A DNA stretch of 64,000 nucleotides from Ectocarpus siliculosus (GCA_000310025.1 FN649726.1:2372355-2436354); one strand, 5' to 3'; positions 1 to 13,210 are shown, counted from the first letter of the stretch. Numbers and translations are program-made. The notes: a model not told the origin generated them from the letters alone.

Positions 1-347
1 GATGTTTACATAGTGACATGTATTGTCCACCGGTTTTCGCCCCACCCATCACACACTTGGCCAACGCCTTCGTCAACATGTTGATCCCTACTTTTGCTGC
101 TCCATCCCGAAGGTTTCCACAAGAGCCAAAAATTTCCTAGCACCCACGGAAACAGGAAACGAGGGAGAGCAAAGGATGAGTTGGGAGTGAGTGAAAACAG
201 AGAGGAGAGGGAGGGAGAGAAGAGACGAATTCTATTGGGTACATTGCAGGCGTTTTGAGAGGTGACGCGTTTTCGCTAATCGTTTGAATACAGCACATAT
301 ACTGGGCAACAGGAATCGCGAGTGAGAACCCGCCCGCCGCTACTCAC

Positions 348-515
348 ATCTTCGCTTGCAACGTACACCCCCGACTCCACGCGCATAGGGACCACGAATC
401 CTTGAAGTGCTACCAGCTTCTCTCTCCAAGAAGAGGACGGGGACGAATTCTCAGCCGACAGCTTGAGAACGAAGCGTGTGTCCATAATCTCGCGCTCACC
501 GTCAACATACCACAC
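348..515 (-). CDS. Candidate internal exon of an unidentified minus-strand gene
   Basis: On the minus strand this 168-nt segment is open for 56 codons and has phase 0 at both ends. It is preceded by a pyrimidine-rich stretch ending in CAG and followed by a strong donor, GTGAGTAG. The peptide begins VWYVDGEREIMDTRF and ends with GVYVASED; its composition looks like a globular protein rather than a chance reading frame. I recognise no family. It may belong to the same gene as the candidate first exon at 3,109-3,375, with the gene running off the left edge of the window. Exon status is inferred from splice-site fit and composition only. Confidence 0.4.
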
Positions 516-3108
516 CTGGGGTGGAGAGAGTACTTGTGATGAAGGTGAAGGTCGTGTACTGCAATGCGATACGACTGAGCGTAACGGTAGCGGTGACTGT
601 TGTGTATCAAACTGTTTAGGACTCGTCAAATCTTAGAAGGAAGCTGGGATGTTCTGGGATAGGATCTCAGTTTACCTGAAAATATCGTTCAGTGTTTGAA
701 ATATCACTTTAGAGAGCGATTCCTTCTACAACTCGTCTTGCTCTCCGAAATAATTCAGAAGGACCTTCTGTGCGACCAGACAGAGGCGATGGACCCACTC
801 ACCCTAGACACACACCGGCCAATCAAACGACGTAAGGCATATTTCACCAGCCCGAGAGCTACACATAGAGTTGTTGGGGGGGTGGGTTAGCTCCGTGGGT
901 TTACAAGAAAGGCCGCCGATCCAATCGCCGATCTGACCTTTGAGACCAACAGAGTAATCAGTAAATAGAAAGAGAGAGAGAAAAAAAAGAGAGACACAAG
1001 GTCTCCGAGCTCGGGGGTCACAGGCACCCTCGCCCTCAGGGTTAGGCTGAAAGAAAGGGTGGTGCGTGAAGACTGTGCACAGCATACCGAGGTCACGAAG
1101 CTGGAAAAGAGGTTGCGACTATGTTGCAACATGACGGAAAATTCGAACGTCGTACTTTCATTCAAGCATTTGCGGAGCAATTGATCGATGGACAATTATA
1201 TCTCTACTGGGAATGACGACGTTAAGCATTGTAGTTCCAACTTTTCATAAATCTAGGTATGCCTCAAAGGGCCAGTGAATGGTTGAATGTTTTGTTCCCG
1301 TGGGGGTATCCGACGGTAGGCGGGTGTATCCGACGCGAGGCAGAGCCGTAACAAGCAAAAGACATCCGCCACACTTTGGTAGTCACACACATATATATCT
1401 ACATACCCTGTCTTTTACACATGAAAGGCTTGCGAGGAGACTACTCCGCCTCAAAGACATGATCATCATCGAAACAATTCAATTGGCGTACCACAATCAA
1501 TCCTACCACATGCCTTGACCATAATCCTACAACCATACTTGCCTCGCTATCCGTATGGAAGTTGCTTTCAGACAGACTTGATCTATTGCAAGTATATATC
1601 ATTGCAGTTAAGTAGCTTTTCGTAAGGTCGATAAGCCTACAGCAGCGAAACAGACTTGCGCGAGCCGCGAGCAATAAAACTTCAGCAGCGTGGTTCAATA
1701 TCAGTTTCTAGTTCAGCTCATCTAGTTTACGGCAATATTCCAAAAAAATCCGCCGTCAGTGTAAGTAGTCATGGTTGATGAGTTGACGTTCTCCGACAAA
1801 CCCTTGTCCAACGAGTTAGCAATTCTTTAGAGTTGACAGTCCCGTGCGTAGATTTGCCATGGTGCAGGAGATTTGGGAGATTGAGCGTATTTTACGGTAC
1901 TGTAACTCTACTTGCCTTTAGAGTCTCGAGGTCGCGACAGCGGCGTTGTGATCGAAAGACTGGCGCGCTCCAGTGGGCGAAGGCAGCCGGAAAAAGAAGC
2001 CTAGAGGCGACCGGAGACTGACGCACCGGAAAAAACGTCTAGCTTTTTGAGTGCCACGATGGTTGAACTCTTGCGTCTCAGGGCTGAGACATAATTAATT
2101 GTAGATAAGCCTATGTAGGAAGTATAGATAATCGACGGAATCGCGGGACTCGTAAATGGACAGACAGGCACGCCGCAGCAGCTTTTCATGCGTGCCGAGG
2201 GCGACAAGGGCGACAAGGACCTCTATGAAGTCTCTGCCAAAATATGCAAGCTTTCTCGTGCCCTCGAGCAGGACTCGTGACATCAGCAAAGACAAATTTA
2301 TGGCGCGCTCGAGATGGTGCCCAGGCGCATTGGTACTTCGGTGGTGTATACGGCATCAAAGTTATTGGGTTCGTAGCATCTGCCGTCGTCGAGATATCAA
2401 GGGGTGATGTAGGTGTGTAAGTCCCGTATAATCTGCAGTCGTGCAAGTCGGGAAATCTCAGACGGCTGGCATTCGGAACTGATCTTAGGAACGCTACTAT
2501 AATTCTGGAAAGTTTTCTTTCTTAATGTGACAAGTCCAAGGTCCAGTCGTCTGTCTTCACGTTATATAATTCCGAGGGCCGATTTTATTTGTTTATCTGA
2601 CTTACAATCGGCAGATGACGGACCGTCCTGTGAGGGACTAAAATATGTGCCTTTGGCTGTGCGGTGAGTCAACACAACCCTCTTCTTCAATGTAAGATCC
2701 GTCGATTCTGTGTGAGAGGAGACGGAGATGGGAGACTTTTCTCACGTCTGATGTTGCCGCTGCTATCTCAAGCAACCAGGCATTTTTTCGCCAAGCCGGG
2801 GCACTCAAACTTTTGCGCGCACACTGTTGTAGACGATTGACGAGCTGTACCCGCCACGTAAGCCGCCCTGCCGGGCAGTATCCTCGAAAACAATCTACAA
2901 GCGGCTATATAGGGTGGAAGGTCGAATCTCAAAGCGCTTGTTCGCGAGTATACTTGAAAGAAGGAATATTGCATTGAGCCCCTCCTCGTTTCGAAAAAGT
3001 GTGAAGCATGCACCGCAGAGGAACATGTACAATTTGTGTAACCCTGGATCGGAGCTCTTTAGAATACTAGTCTATAGAAAGGACCGGTCGCAAGTATGTA
3101 CCACGTAC
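516..3108. other. Probable introns of the minus-strand gene; no firm exon
   Basis: If the exons at 348-515 and 3,109-3,375 belong together, this stretch holds introns and perhaps missed exons. The best additional candidate is about 2,110-2,290 on the minus strand. It reads as a protein-like segment containing KLAYFGRDFIEVLVALVAL and then THEKLLRRACLSIYESRD, but its splice sites are ambiguous. A purine-rich run (AGAGAGAGAG then A-rich) lies at about 970-995. Nothing else is supportable. Confidence 0.3.
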
Positions 3109-3375
3109 CACGCACGATGGATTGCTGCTCATTTGCTGGCTTGAGAACTGCTGCATCACATCCACAGCGTCCTCCAGACACGGCACCGTGTTCAGTTCCT
3201 GCACGCAAACAGTGCCATCATCTCCCGTGCTCACTGCGCACGGTGGAAACTCGCTGTGGCGCACGATGAAGATTGGCGCGAGATTTAATTTCATGCCATG
3301 CAGCCGTCGGAAAATCCATGCTGCTGTGGTGTCCCCGTCCATAGCTCCGTGCAACGCTGGAGTCATTGATACCAT
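3109..3375 (-). CDS. Candidate first coding exon of an unidentified minus-strand gene
   Basis: An ATG at 3,375 (minus strand) opens 89 codons that end exactly in phase 0 at a donor GTACGT. A second ATG lies three codons in. The peptide includes DTTAAWIFRRLHGMKLNLAP and CAVSTGDDGTVCVQEL, with balanced composition and no low-complexity sequence. No family was recognised. Its start lies about 495 bp from the start of the divergent sterol methyltransferase gene, so the two would share a bidirectional promoter region. The plus-strand frame over the same bases is also open, so the strand call rests on composition and the donor. Confidence 0.4.
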
Positions 3376-3869
3376 ACACCACCACTACCAACAACAACAA
3401 GGCGTTGACCAGTTGCACGCACTACAACAATGTCCTTCCGTGAGGTGAGCGGCGGCGGCGGCGTATCAAAATAGAATGAATCTTCCTGGTTCCCGAACCG
3501 ACACCGGAACCTTTCTTGCCGGCGGGATCGGGAGCGGAGGCGTTGACACCTCAGAGACAGGCAGGGAGCGAAAAGAACAAAAATACGATTTGCGCGTTTG
3601 CGTTGCACAACGACGCACGTCTCCCCCCCGTACGCCACAGCTCCCGCTACCGACCTCGTCATTTACTCTAAGGTAAGCAGAGGGAAGATACGTCGCGCGA
3701 TGCGATGTAGCATGTATATGATAGCTCTCACGGGTACAAAGAACTAACTCTACACACAAATCCACACCGGACCGGCATGTTTACCCCGTCCATGTGTGTG
3801 CTTCCATTCTTCACTTGTGTCTCTCTCATTCCCTACTGCTTTCGTGGATTCCAGATCGATCTGTAAAAG
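3376..3869. promoter_or_regulatory. Intergenic region between divergent genes; putative bidirectional promoter
   Basis: This 494-bp stretch separates the candidate minus-strand start from the ATG of the sterol methyltransferase. No TATA-like box stands out. It contains CAA/ACC-rich sequence at 3,380-3,430 and a GC-rich tract with GGCGGCGGCGGCG at about 3,451. A promoter role is inferred from position only. Confidence 0.3.
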
Positions 3870-6800
3870 ATGGGTCGTGGTACCGGAAAGCCTTTGGCAA
3901 TGCTCGAAGCGGCGCTGGACGCGGCTAGAGAAAAGCCGGGAACTTCTGCTTCTATCGCTGCAGCCGTCAGCGTTCTAGCAACCGTGATGCTGCTGTCGAG
4001 AAACAAGGTACAACGACGTCAGCGGTTGAGGCATGGAAATGGTAGCTTATCCCAACAGGGAGCGCGAGAAGAGAGGTTTTGCGAGTTTTGTCCTGGTGCA
4101 CCTTCTGTTTCATCTTCCCTTGCGTCTGCCTTAGATGCCGCTCATTGACGAGAAACGCTTTTCTCACTGTTTATGTTTTCAAATTCGAGTGAGGGTCACG
4201 TCACGCACGCTCCTTCACGGGGTCGTGCCGAGGCATCGCAGAAAACACGCCCAGGAAGAGATTGTGTGGAGCCACGCTGTGTGCGTAGGGAACGCGATCA
4301 AGCCTTGGCCCTCTTATTCCCAGAGTCGGCCATCCAAACAACCTGTTGCAGAGATCGGTTGGTTGGCTTTGTCGATTGTTCTGTAAATGTCACCGTCGGC
4401 GGCAGAACGGCACTTTAATTTCCCGCCTCCATTCCTCCATCTTGATTTCATTTCCGTTTCGTGAAGTACAGTGAAGTTCCAGTGCCTTATGATGGCGCCT
4501 TCGAATTGCCAAAACACCATACGCATATGATGTCTTAGCGTAGCTCGCGCGAGTAGGACTTTCCGGGCCCCTGCTCCCTAGTGTAAGTCAATGTTTCCGC
4601 AAAACCGAAGGTTGCGTCCCAAACAACGGTGCCGTCCTCTCTTTATATTCATACTATAACATTTTCACTCTATCTTTATTTTTTCTTGTTTTTTTATCGG
4701 TTTCCTAAGACCCATGTTTATGGTCGCCAAATCTTTGAAAAAAATCTTCAAATGTTGTCAAACATTTGCGCGCGAATATCTGCCAGAGGAACATTTGAGT
4801 ACCGTTTTTATGGGCAAAAAAATCTTTATCGTGTGGTTTTCTCGAAATGCATCGCACGTGCGGCGGGAATCGTGGTCTACTGCTACCAAACGATTTGTGA
4901 CAGACAAACCACAAATTCGTCATGGAAACTGAATGTAACGAGCTCGCAAAGGGCTCCCCACAACCCTTGATGCACTGAGCTGATGCTGTGCCCGCCAATA
5001 TGTGGCGATAGCGCTCCGTGCGTGCGAGAAAAAATGTTCTCGGTGTCAAAAAGAGACCAAAACGTGCGTCAGCGCTTCCCAACGGCAAAAAGTCGGCCGC
5101 TTGAGAGGACATGTGAGTACAAAACTATCCAGCTCTCGTCCTCTAGACCATCGATTCATGTTTTGTCTTCTTGGGTGTCTTCTCCATCAACGACTCTCAT
5201 CCGGTTGTGCGTGGGTTAGCAGTGGCCGCGCTCAGCCGGCAGGGAGGCACATCGTTGTGCGCGTAACGTTGTGGACACAACTTTTTTTTCGGTCTATTTT
5301 TTCACTTGAATATAGAGGGCTTGTTCCTCCGTCCCAAAAAAGACTTTTTCAACACATCGAGTTCACAGCGACGCGCCTCCCTGCCTGTTGAGTACGTCCA
5401 CTGCTGAACCACGCACACCCGGATGAGAGCCGTTGATGGAGAAGACATCCAAGAAAACAAAACATGAATCGATGGTCTAGAGGACGAGAGCTGGATAGTT
5501 TTGTGCTCACCTCTCCTCTCAAGCAGCCGACCTTTTGCCGTTCGGAGACACAAACCACGCTTTCTCCGTGCCCTCCAAACCACCCCTGTCTGTTTGTTTT
5601 TTTGTGCACGCTTGACGAGCTCCCGCCATGTATCAGCCGGCAAAACATTGACACGGTGACTCTAGGGTTGCCCGGATCCCTCTATGAGCTTGCTACGTTG
5701 AGTGTGCGCTGCGCAGTGGTTGGTGTTTAGGACGGAAGGGGCGGTCGGCTACTAATCTCGCCGCTCTTGGGAAACATTTTCGCGACCTGCCCCATTTCAA
5801 AATGTTTGAGAATATTTTGCCGAAGATTTTCTCCCATAAACAGTGAAACAAAATCTTTGTCCGCAAATGTTTGAAAATATAAACATTTTCGCAAAGATTT
5901 GGCGACCATAAACATGGGTCTAAGAGGCTCTTTTCTCGACCGGTCGGTGCGGTAGCTGTTCTTTTCTTCCGAGTGGTTGTACCCTATTTTTGTTTTGTTT
6001 CCCCGCGGCGTCGTATGTGCCGGGTTTTTGCGACGACGGGCTCCCCATATTTGTGGACTTGTATTGTAGAACTAATGTGAGAAGCAACAACACAAAACTT
6101 CGTATGCATACCACTTTTCAGTATTTTTTTCTGTGTAATATTTTTACTCCACGCAACGCATACACCATCCAATTGCGCACCGTCCAAAGCTTTTTTTTCC
6201 GGTCACCCCGGTGGTTCAGTTGATTGACTAGTTTCTAGAAGTGCGGGTTTTGATTCATTTGTAGGGGGAGAAACAATGCAGTATCTATTGCAGAGGTTTC
6301 ACTGCTGTAGTCGGGAGGGAACACCAGATACATGGAGAGAACAGCCTTCTCGCGTTAATTATTGAAGGCAACCACAGATCGCCCCGATGGGCTGGTGGTT
6401 GATCTCGTAAGCCTACTGGCAGGTCAGAGTTTGATGCTCTCTCTGGATTGTAGAAAAACGCTTGCAATCTACGATGAAAACGATCAAGTCGTGAAATGAG
6501 TACACGAATTGTCGGTCGACAAGGGAAAAAGAGGGAAATCTGAACAATGTTCGCTATATAAAAACTACAGGCAAGCACGCTGCAGGAGGAACGGTGGGGC
6601 GATCAAATACATGTATTAGTAAAAGTTCCTGTGTGACCCCGGCTGATACGTCAAGTATGTACGCCGACGGGGTGTAGACGTATTACTGGCGCCAGAATAG
6701 ACGGAACGACCACACACACTCAAAGGGGTCCCAAGATCATGACCTTTTTTGTCAATCAGCCGCGCTGGGACTGACGTCTTTTCGTCTTTTCGTCGGTCAC

Positions 6801-9800
6801 CGGTTAACATGGTCGATGCTAACAATGATAAAAATACACACAAGCAGCACGTGGTGGAGGTTTGTGTAACAGCAGTGTTAACCTTCCTCGTGTGTGACCC
6901 CGGCTGATGCGTCAAACATACACTGGGACGAGGAGACTGGCGCCCAGAATATATTGGAAGTTTTTCTGTTTTTGTCTGAAGGGCCTGTTGATGTGCAGCG
7001 TTTTGGTCATTCGGTCAGTCTTCTCCTCGCGACACCTGTCCTTGCACTGTTTTCTTCTCTCCTAGATAGTAACAGCGGCTGCTGGCTCTGACTGCCGATG
7101 CTCTCACGCACCGCACAATACCGCTTCAAGAGGGTGTAGAGACAAATCGAAACAGCCTACAATGAATTCAGTGGATATTCCGCCCATGTTGAGTTGATCG
7201 TTGCTCCAGGCCCGAAAGCTTTATGCACAACAGCGTTTTTCAATGCCATGCCCCTGAGAAAATATGCTTTTGAACTCATATGGAGACAGAATGATATTTA
7301 TATTGGATAAAAACATGTTGCTGACGCGGTAGGATGGTGAAACGGTCTATTTAGTGTGGTACTCTAGTCACAGGCAGCAGCCGCAGGCAGCCAATGGTCA
7401 AACTGGTGAACTGGCTATCCGTTGAACGCATGGTTTCACTACTGTGAGCTCCTCCAGGTGAACTAAAGTTGACCGCGTCGCCGTACAAAATGTCTTACAT
7501 TCGTACACCTGTGGTCACAATTGACAAACTTTCCAAGAACGAACCTAAAGACTTTTTTGTGGCATTAACGTGGCGTGTGTTCGAATATGGCAAATGCAAG
7601 TATTATAGCTGAATATGGAACAAAGATTAGAGACCAGCCAACGTAGAAAACCTCTGCTGTTGCTCTTTTCACTTCGGCGATTTACCGTAATACAGTATGG
7701 GACGAGCTGTCTGACCAGATTTTCGAAACCTTGGCTTGGTGTTTTGTCTGCGGCGCACCGCGCCTTCATCAGCAACGTACAGTAGTAACTACTGCCGACC
7801 ACACGTGAGCGTGTCTTTGTGCGCCGTTGTCAAGTGCACATGTGCGCAGAATGGTAGACTCCGTCCCTCCCCCCTATGGCCCTGAGACAAGAATGTCATT
7901 ACCAGGTCGAGGTGTAACTCTTCCTCTTGGGCCAGAAAATCAGCCTACGTGGTTGGTTTTCCTAAAAGACCGAACTTTCTTGGTTTTCGGTCGTACCGGA
8001 TCCTGCTGCTATTTCCTAAATCCTACCTACGTTGCTTCCGTCACATGTGCTCAACGTCTTATACTGCTACATTTATTCCCTACAGTGTTCAACATCATTC
8101 CCACATTCAATTTCTTCCGATTGCGGGCTGTATCAAAGCTACACGATACGCAGCGATGCCAGTGTCTCCCTGTCGATCTGACATGATGTTCCCCCCTACG
8201 AGTGAGGACCGACACCCAAAAGAAGCGAACGCCGCACTTGACTTTACTGCCAAGACTACATACAGCACATCAAGCAGAAAGCTCCTTCTGGCCTACGTTG
8301 GGGGTTGTTGGCCTCCTGGGAGTGCCTGACCCTCTTCTCTACTTGGTCTACATCTGGCAGCACCCATACATCAACGGCAACTTTCACGCTGTTCGCGCTT
8401 CCGTGAGAGTGAAGGACCACGCGATAACAGTAGTTGTGACGCGAAATTTGGGCGAGGTATTGCCCCGCCGCTCCCCCTAATAAACAAATGTACACTTCGG
8501 GAGGCAGGGGTTGGTTGGGGCACGGTTCTTTCGCGACGCTTACCCTAATACCTCTATTTCTACCGTTCCTCTTTGGGATATCCATCTCTCATGAATCTTT
8601 CGAAAGCGTTTTAGGTAAAGTGTGCTGCTCAACCCAATTCCTTGTTTTTGGCCACAATCTGAGCCTCGTTTCTTGACAGTTTTTTCTCGAAGTTTGAGCC
8701 AACATTGATGCATTGAGATCGACATACACAACCTGCTTTTCGAACAACGACGCTGAGGTGTTTGTCGGTTGGATACAGGGTGCACATCGTAACGCAGTTT
8801 GATGCACGCTATTGAGGGCATACCACGATTCAATTCATCGCAACTGAGGGACCCCCACTTGCCGAGATCGGACGAGACGGGACGAGACCTCCTGTCCCGG
8901 CCGGTGGCCCAGCCGAACTTGTGTCCATGTAAAACTCCACCACGCGTTTGGTGTCGGATTTATTTGCCGAAATGTACGTTGACGTCCAGGGATGTGCCCG
9001 TGCGCCTACTAGTTCTTGACACCGAGTGGGTTTGGCGTTTGTTTGACTCTTCGATCTGCTTGTTGGGCATCATTTCCCTTCTGCCCTCGTTTTGTTTTTT
9101 TCGTGTTGAAGCCCAAGCGCGACGGACTTGACTACGAGGGAATTGCAGGCGTCACGCACATGCTCAACAACACCGACTCCGTGCTGAAGAAGGATGATGT
9201 CAAGCAGTCCATCGTCGATTATGAAGAGCTTTTTGAGGGCGCTAGAACAGAGGTACGCGAATCATGATTTTTTTCCGAGATCCTGTTGACCCACTGCTTC
9301 ACGTTCCGCATTTCAACAACCCGCAGTCGGTACGGAATTCTTCGTACGAATCGCATTGCCACGTCGAGAAACCTCCATGCGTAGCTTATGCATGTGGCGT
9401 AAATATGTATGCATCATGTATGATGTGCGCATGATCAATATCTACTCTTGCCGGATTCCCGATATTCATACAAGCAAATTTAAAGCGCAAAATGTAGTAC
9501 GTGCCGCATACCGCATGTCATCCCCCGTAGAGTCTTGCTGTTGACTACGCTCGCCCGAAATATTGACACGTGGCGCAGCTGCAAGTGTCAGAATTGGTGC
9601 GGTAGTCGCTGCAAATGCCCACCGCCATGTCGTCTTGCGTGTTCAACCCATGTCATGTATCCGTAGTCAAATACTAGGGACTTCGTGAGGATTGTCAGAA
9701 TTTTGACGCTCTACGACAGGCCCCTCATGTGTACGCTCAATCGAACGCCGCTGTTTCTAACGCATCTTAATGAGGAGTCTTGCCCGGCCTGTTGAGAAGC

Positions 9801-12800
9801 GGGTAGACGCCCCCTTGACGTTCCGATCGAATCCATGCGTATTTTAGTGAAAACACGTGCTGTCACGCCCTCAAACTATTTTATTCAAGGTAATAAACCG
9901 ACTCGATCGAATATTTGTCTGGGGTATCGAGCCTCGAACGAGATACGCTCATCAGGAGATTCCCAATTATGGTGGGATGGGTGCATGACGTGCGGCACAT
10001 GTTCGCTGCGTGTACTTGAGTTTCTTGGAACATTGGTTTCATACCAAAGGTTGTGTCGCAGACTTCACCTGCTCCTGCTAAGCTATGCGCTCTCCTGCTT
10101 CCTGTTGATTCTTGTTGATGGCCAGCACGGAGCTATCACAACGGAAAAAAGCATCAAGAGGCGCCAAACAGAGTACCAAAAAATGGTCAACAGGTGGGGG
10201 CAAACGTCGTTGCTGTGGGCGGATTTTTTTGTGCACTGCTGATTGTGCCGCGGCTCGCACGTGTGCGGCGCCTCGGGACCATAAAACCGTAGTGCATAGA
10301 CAACGAGGCGCAATTTTGCGGAATCCACAGTCACTTGCTGCCTTGTCGCTCAGATGTCTCCATTCTTGTCTCTCATCATGTCGCATCTGCCAGTTTCTAC
10401 AATCTCGTGACCGACTTCTACGAGTATGGATGGGGACAGTCTTTCCACTTCGCTCCACGTCGGAAGAACGAGTCTTTCCGCGAGTCTATCAGGCGTGCAG
10501 AGTATGTGCTGGCCAGTCGTATCGAGGTGATGACACTCTGGTGTGCTGGCATGCGCAAACCCGTTTTTTTTTCGCGATGTGAACGTTGAATATGCATGTA
10601 CTGACTGTCTACCAGAGTGTAGTAGGTAGCAGTGAAGGGGCCCGCGAACGCAGCGACTGAAGGTGCTTGCATCTTGCGGCGGTGACGAGGCATTTACTTC
10701 TCGTGCAATGCAACTGATTCAACGCCAAAACTGAGGTATGGTGTTTTCACCGTCGCTCCGTTTTGGACAACATCAGGTGCGACCAGGAAGCAAGGTTCTG
10801 GACGTCGGTTGCGGCGTTGGAGGGCCGATGCGGAACATCGCCGTCTTCGGAGATTGCGCAGTACAGGGCATCACGATCAACCAGTACCAGGTGCACCATC
10901 CTCACCTTTTCGAACAGTCGCCGCTGGGTTTGTGAAGACTCGCAACGACTTTCATGTCAGGGCCAATTTCATGGGAGCAACACCCGCCCCTTGTTGATGC
11001 GTCATTCGCTTGGTGTTGCGTGGTGGGCGCCGGTTGTACCCGCAGGTGAACGTGGGAAACAAGTACAACCGCGAAGCGGGCTTGTCGGACAGCTGCTCCT
11101 CTCGCCAAGGGGATTTTCAAAGTCTCCCCTTCGAAGATGCTGAGTTCGATGCGGCGTACCAGATAGAGGCAACGTGCCATTCCCCGGACAAGGTGACCAC
11201 GGTTCAAGTCATGCGGCTGGCGAATTTTCACACGGAGGACAGACCCGTCATCCTTCGTGATACAGGCTTCTATATGTTGCACCCGGTACATGATTGTGCT
11301 GCTTTTGGCCAACTGCTCACTTCTATGTTTAAACCAGGTCTGTACGTACTTGTCAGTAGGAGGAATAAATCGTAGGTGTGTGCGTTGTTCCACAGTCCCC
11401 TACTGTTTTTCTTATCTCCCAGGTCCAAGTCTTCCGGGAGGTGTGCCGTGTCCTGAAGCCTGGGTGCATGTTCGGCGGTTACGAGTGGGTCGTGACGGAC
11501 AAGTATGAGCCCGATAACGAGGCGCATGTAACACTGAAGGAAGGCATCGAGGTAGGGAACGGGCTGCCCACGCTAGCCACGCCGGCCATCATTAAGGCGA
11601 ACCTCGAAGAAGCTGGGTTTGAGGTGAGCGGTCGGTACGCTCGTGTACAAGCACCTCTTCACTTATTTGCGTCTTGAATGTATTCTGGAACAGGCTTCAA
11701 ATGCTGGATTATTGGGCGGCACTGTCGCTTCCACAATGCTCCAATATTAAATGCTCAATGCAATAGATCGATACACGCAAGATGTACGATATGTTGGGTG
11801 TGTTTCGTTTTTTTTTTGGTTCTTTTTTTATTTTATTTTTGGGGACGCAGTATTGGAAGGTTTGTAATATATATATTCCACGTATGGGCCGCATGCATTT
11901 TTGATGGGAAGGAGAAATACGGGCCAAGGCGTGATTCGAATCCACGGCGGAATGACACACTATTTGTTCGCGGTGATATTTTACCATATAGACTCGTTTA
12001 CTTGCATACGGAATTCAGCTTTCTATGCATGAATAAATCACAAGAGACCCGGTTGATTTTTGTTTTTCCCCACTAGACGAACAGAGAGAGAGAGAGAGAG
12101 CGGAAGCAGTGTAAGGCGAGACCGCCTTTGTTGCTGCGCAATAACCTTCTGTGTTTCTTGTCCGTTGAACGCGTACCAGTGGGCTCGGGCTGTGGCGCAC
12201 TTCGTTTTTCGATGGTTTCTCCGTCTCTCTGCCTGCACGAACAGAACCTAGAGCCAAACTGTATATTTCATACAATTTCAAGTCGAAAAGCAATTGTTCA
12301 ATTGTTAAACATCGGGCACGCGATATTTCATTGAGCGGCATACGAACCATTGGCGTTAGCCAACTCTAGTGGTGGTGTTTGTTTCGTGTATTGTATTATT
12401 ATACCACATGTCCTTCAACCCCGCCGTTGCTGTGGCAAGTGCGCGAGTTTTGCCCTTCTCAGTGCTTTGAGAATACGCCCCTAGTCTTGCACATCCCTTT
12501 GTTGCCGGCACGGCGGCGGGAAGTACCACTTCACCGTCGGCCAGTCATGGTAGCGCTACATTCCTCTTTCCATATGCAGTACGTGATCGAACGCCCATGA
12601 CGTGAATTTGGCATGCGTGCGTTCTAGGATTGCTGAACTGAGATGCACCCCAACCTCCAACTAACGTCATTGTCGCAGGTAGTGTACGCCTACGATGCTA
12701 ACGAGCATACCCACTCGGAATCGGAGGTTCCTTGGTACCAGCCTCTGTGTGGGAGCTTCTGGAGCATCTCAGGATTCCGTCAGACACACCTTGGCCGTGT

Positions 12801-13210
12801 CTGCACGCACGGGCTTGTGTGCACCATGGAAATGTTGCGTATCGCTCCCAAGGGTTCCGCCCAGGTGGGGGATTGCAGCATGCCTTGGTGGCCGTTTCTC
12901 GTGCGGAGCCGTGTACGCGGTTTCAACTAAGTTGCTCTCCGATACCTTCAAGTTCTGATTCTTGCGTCTGAGTACGGTTAGACAAGAGTCTACATCGGTG
13001 TGTTCGCCGGGGATATTTGTTCCATCCTCGCGGCTACAGGATGACCCTCTAACTTTCTCCGTATCCTTCACCCACTCTGATGTGCTTGTCTGCTTTCATT
13101 GCTGTACTCAGGTGTCAACGCTTCTAAACAAAACAGCGATCGACCTCGTCAAGTCCGGACAGCTCGAGATCTTTACCCCCAGCTACTTCTTTGCGGCCCG
13201 CAAAAAGTGA
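3870..13210 (+). CDS. SMT1: Sterol 24-C-methyltransferase (SMT), nine exons
   Basis: The exons are 3870-4007, 9112-9252, 10126-10193, 10394-10526, 10777-10890, 11046-11192, 11423-11623, 12679-12864 and 13112-13210. They join in one frame to give 408 residues. All introns are GT-AG; seven are phase 0 and one is phase 2. The enzyme transfers a methyl group from S-adenosylmethionine to C-24 of the sterol side chain, probably at the ER membrane. A hydrophobic segment at residues 25-43 fits an N-terminal anchor. Diagnostic motifs are YEYGWG (125-130), the SAM-binding [10 protein letters not shown] (168-177), IEATCH (238-243), YEWV (267-270) and the C-terminal [11 protein letters not shown]. The length is slightly above the usual 340-380 because of the N-terminal anchor. 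The start is the first ATG ahead of that anchor. SMT1 versus SMT2 type cannot be decided by eye. Intron 1 (5.1 kb) holds a foldback transposon. Confidence 0.93.
4709..5920. mobile_element. Foldback PIF/Harbinger-like non-autonomous element in SMT intron 1
   Basis: The ends are a 29-bp inverted repeat starting GACCCATGTTTATGGTCGCC (4,709-4,737 and 5,892-5,920). They are flanked by TAA on both sides (4,706-4,708 and 5,921-5,923), which fits the 3-bp target duplication of PIF/Harbinger elements. The inverted similarity continues inward. For example, the CTCTCGTCCTCTAGACCATCG block near 5,133 is mirrored near 5,470-5,495, so nearly the whole 1.2 kb folds into a long imperfect hairpin with a short loop around 5,290-5,360. 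No transposase frame is present. Open frames on both strands are mirror images of each other and are not genes. Confidence 0.75.
6199..6270 (+). repeat. tRNA-like fragment (SINE-type head relic)
   Basis: The sequence begins CCGGTCACCCCGGTGGTTCAG, closely resembling the starts of tRNA-like modules at 17,613 and, on the minus strand, at about 45,545-45,635. It keeps a box A-like D-arm, but no complete cloverleaf or good box B is visible. It is a likely relic of a tRNA-derived short interspersed element. Confidence 0.3.
6769..6845 (+). repeat. R3 dispersed repeat, copy 1
   Basis: This is a copy of a 60-75 bp motif with the pattern ACTGACGTCTTTTC, then a GGTCAnCCGGTTA core, then GGTCGATGCTAA and an A/ACACA-rich tail. 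Other copies are at 19,040, 44,597, 44,911, 45,079 and 55,201. The GGTCAGCCGGTTAGCGCG core resembles a tRNA D-arm (Pol III box A). Confidence 0.5.

Larger units (their letters stand above)
5924..9111. other. Remainder of SMT intron 1: degraded repeats
   Basis: This intronic stretch holds a tRNA-like fragment at about 6,199-6,270 and a copy of the R3 motif at 6,769-6,845. It also has two copies of a short repeat around GTGTGACCCCGGCTGAT (6,632 and 6,892), which recurs at 18,810. The rest (6,950-9,111) shows nothing I can assign. Longer open frames such as 7,827-8,329 have no recognisable protein character. Confidence 0.5.

Noticed and set aside
4983-5654. Several open frames over 100 codons on both strands
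   Set aside because: They are mirror translations of the two arms of the foldback element, with identical peptides on opposite strands.
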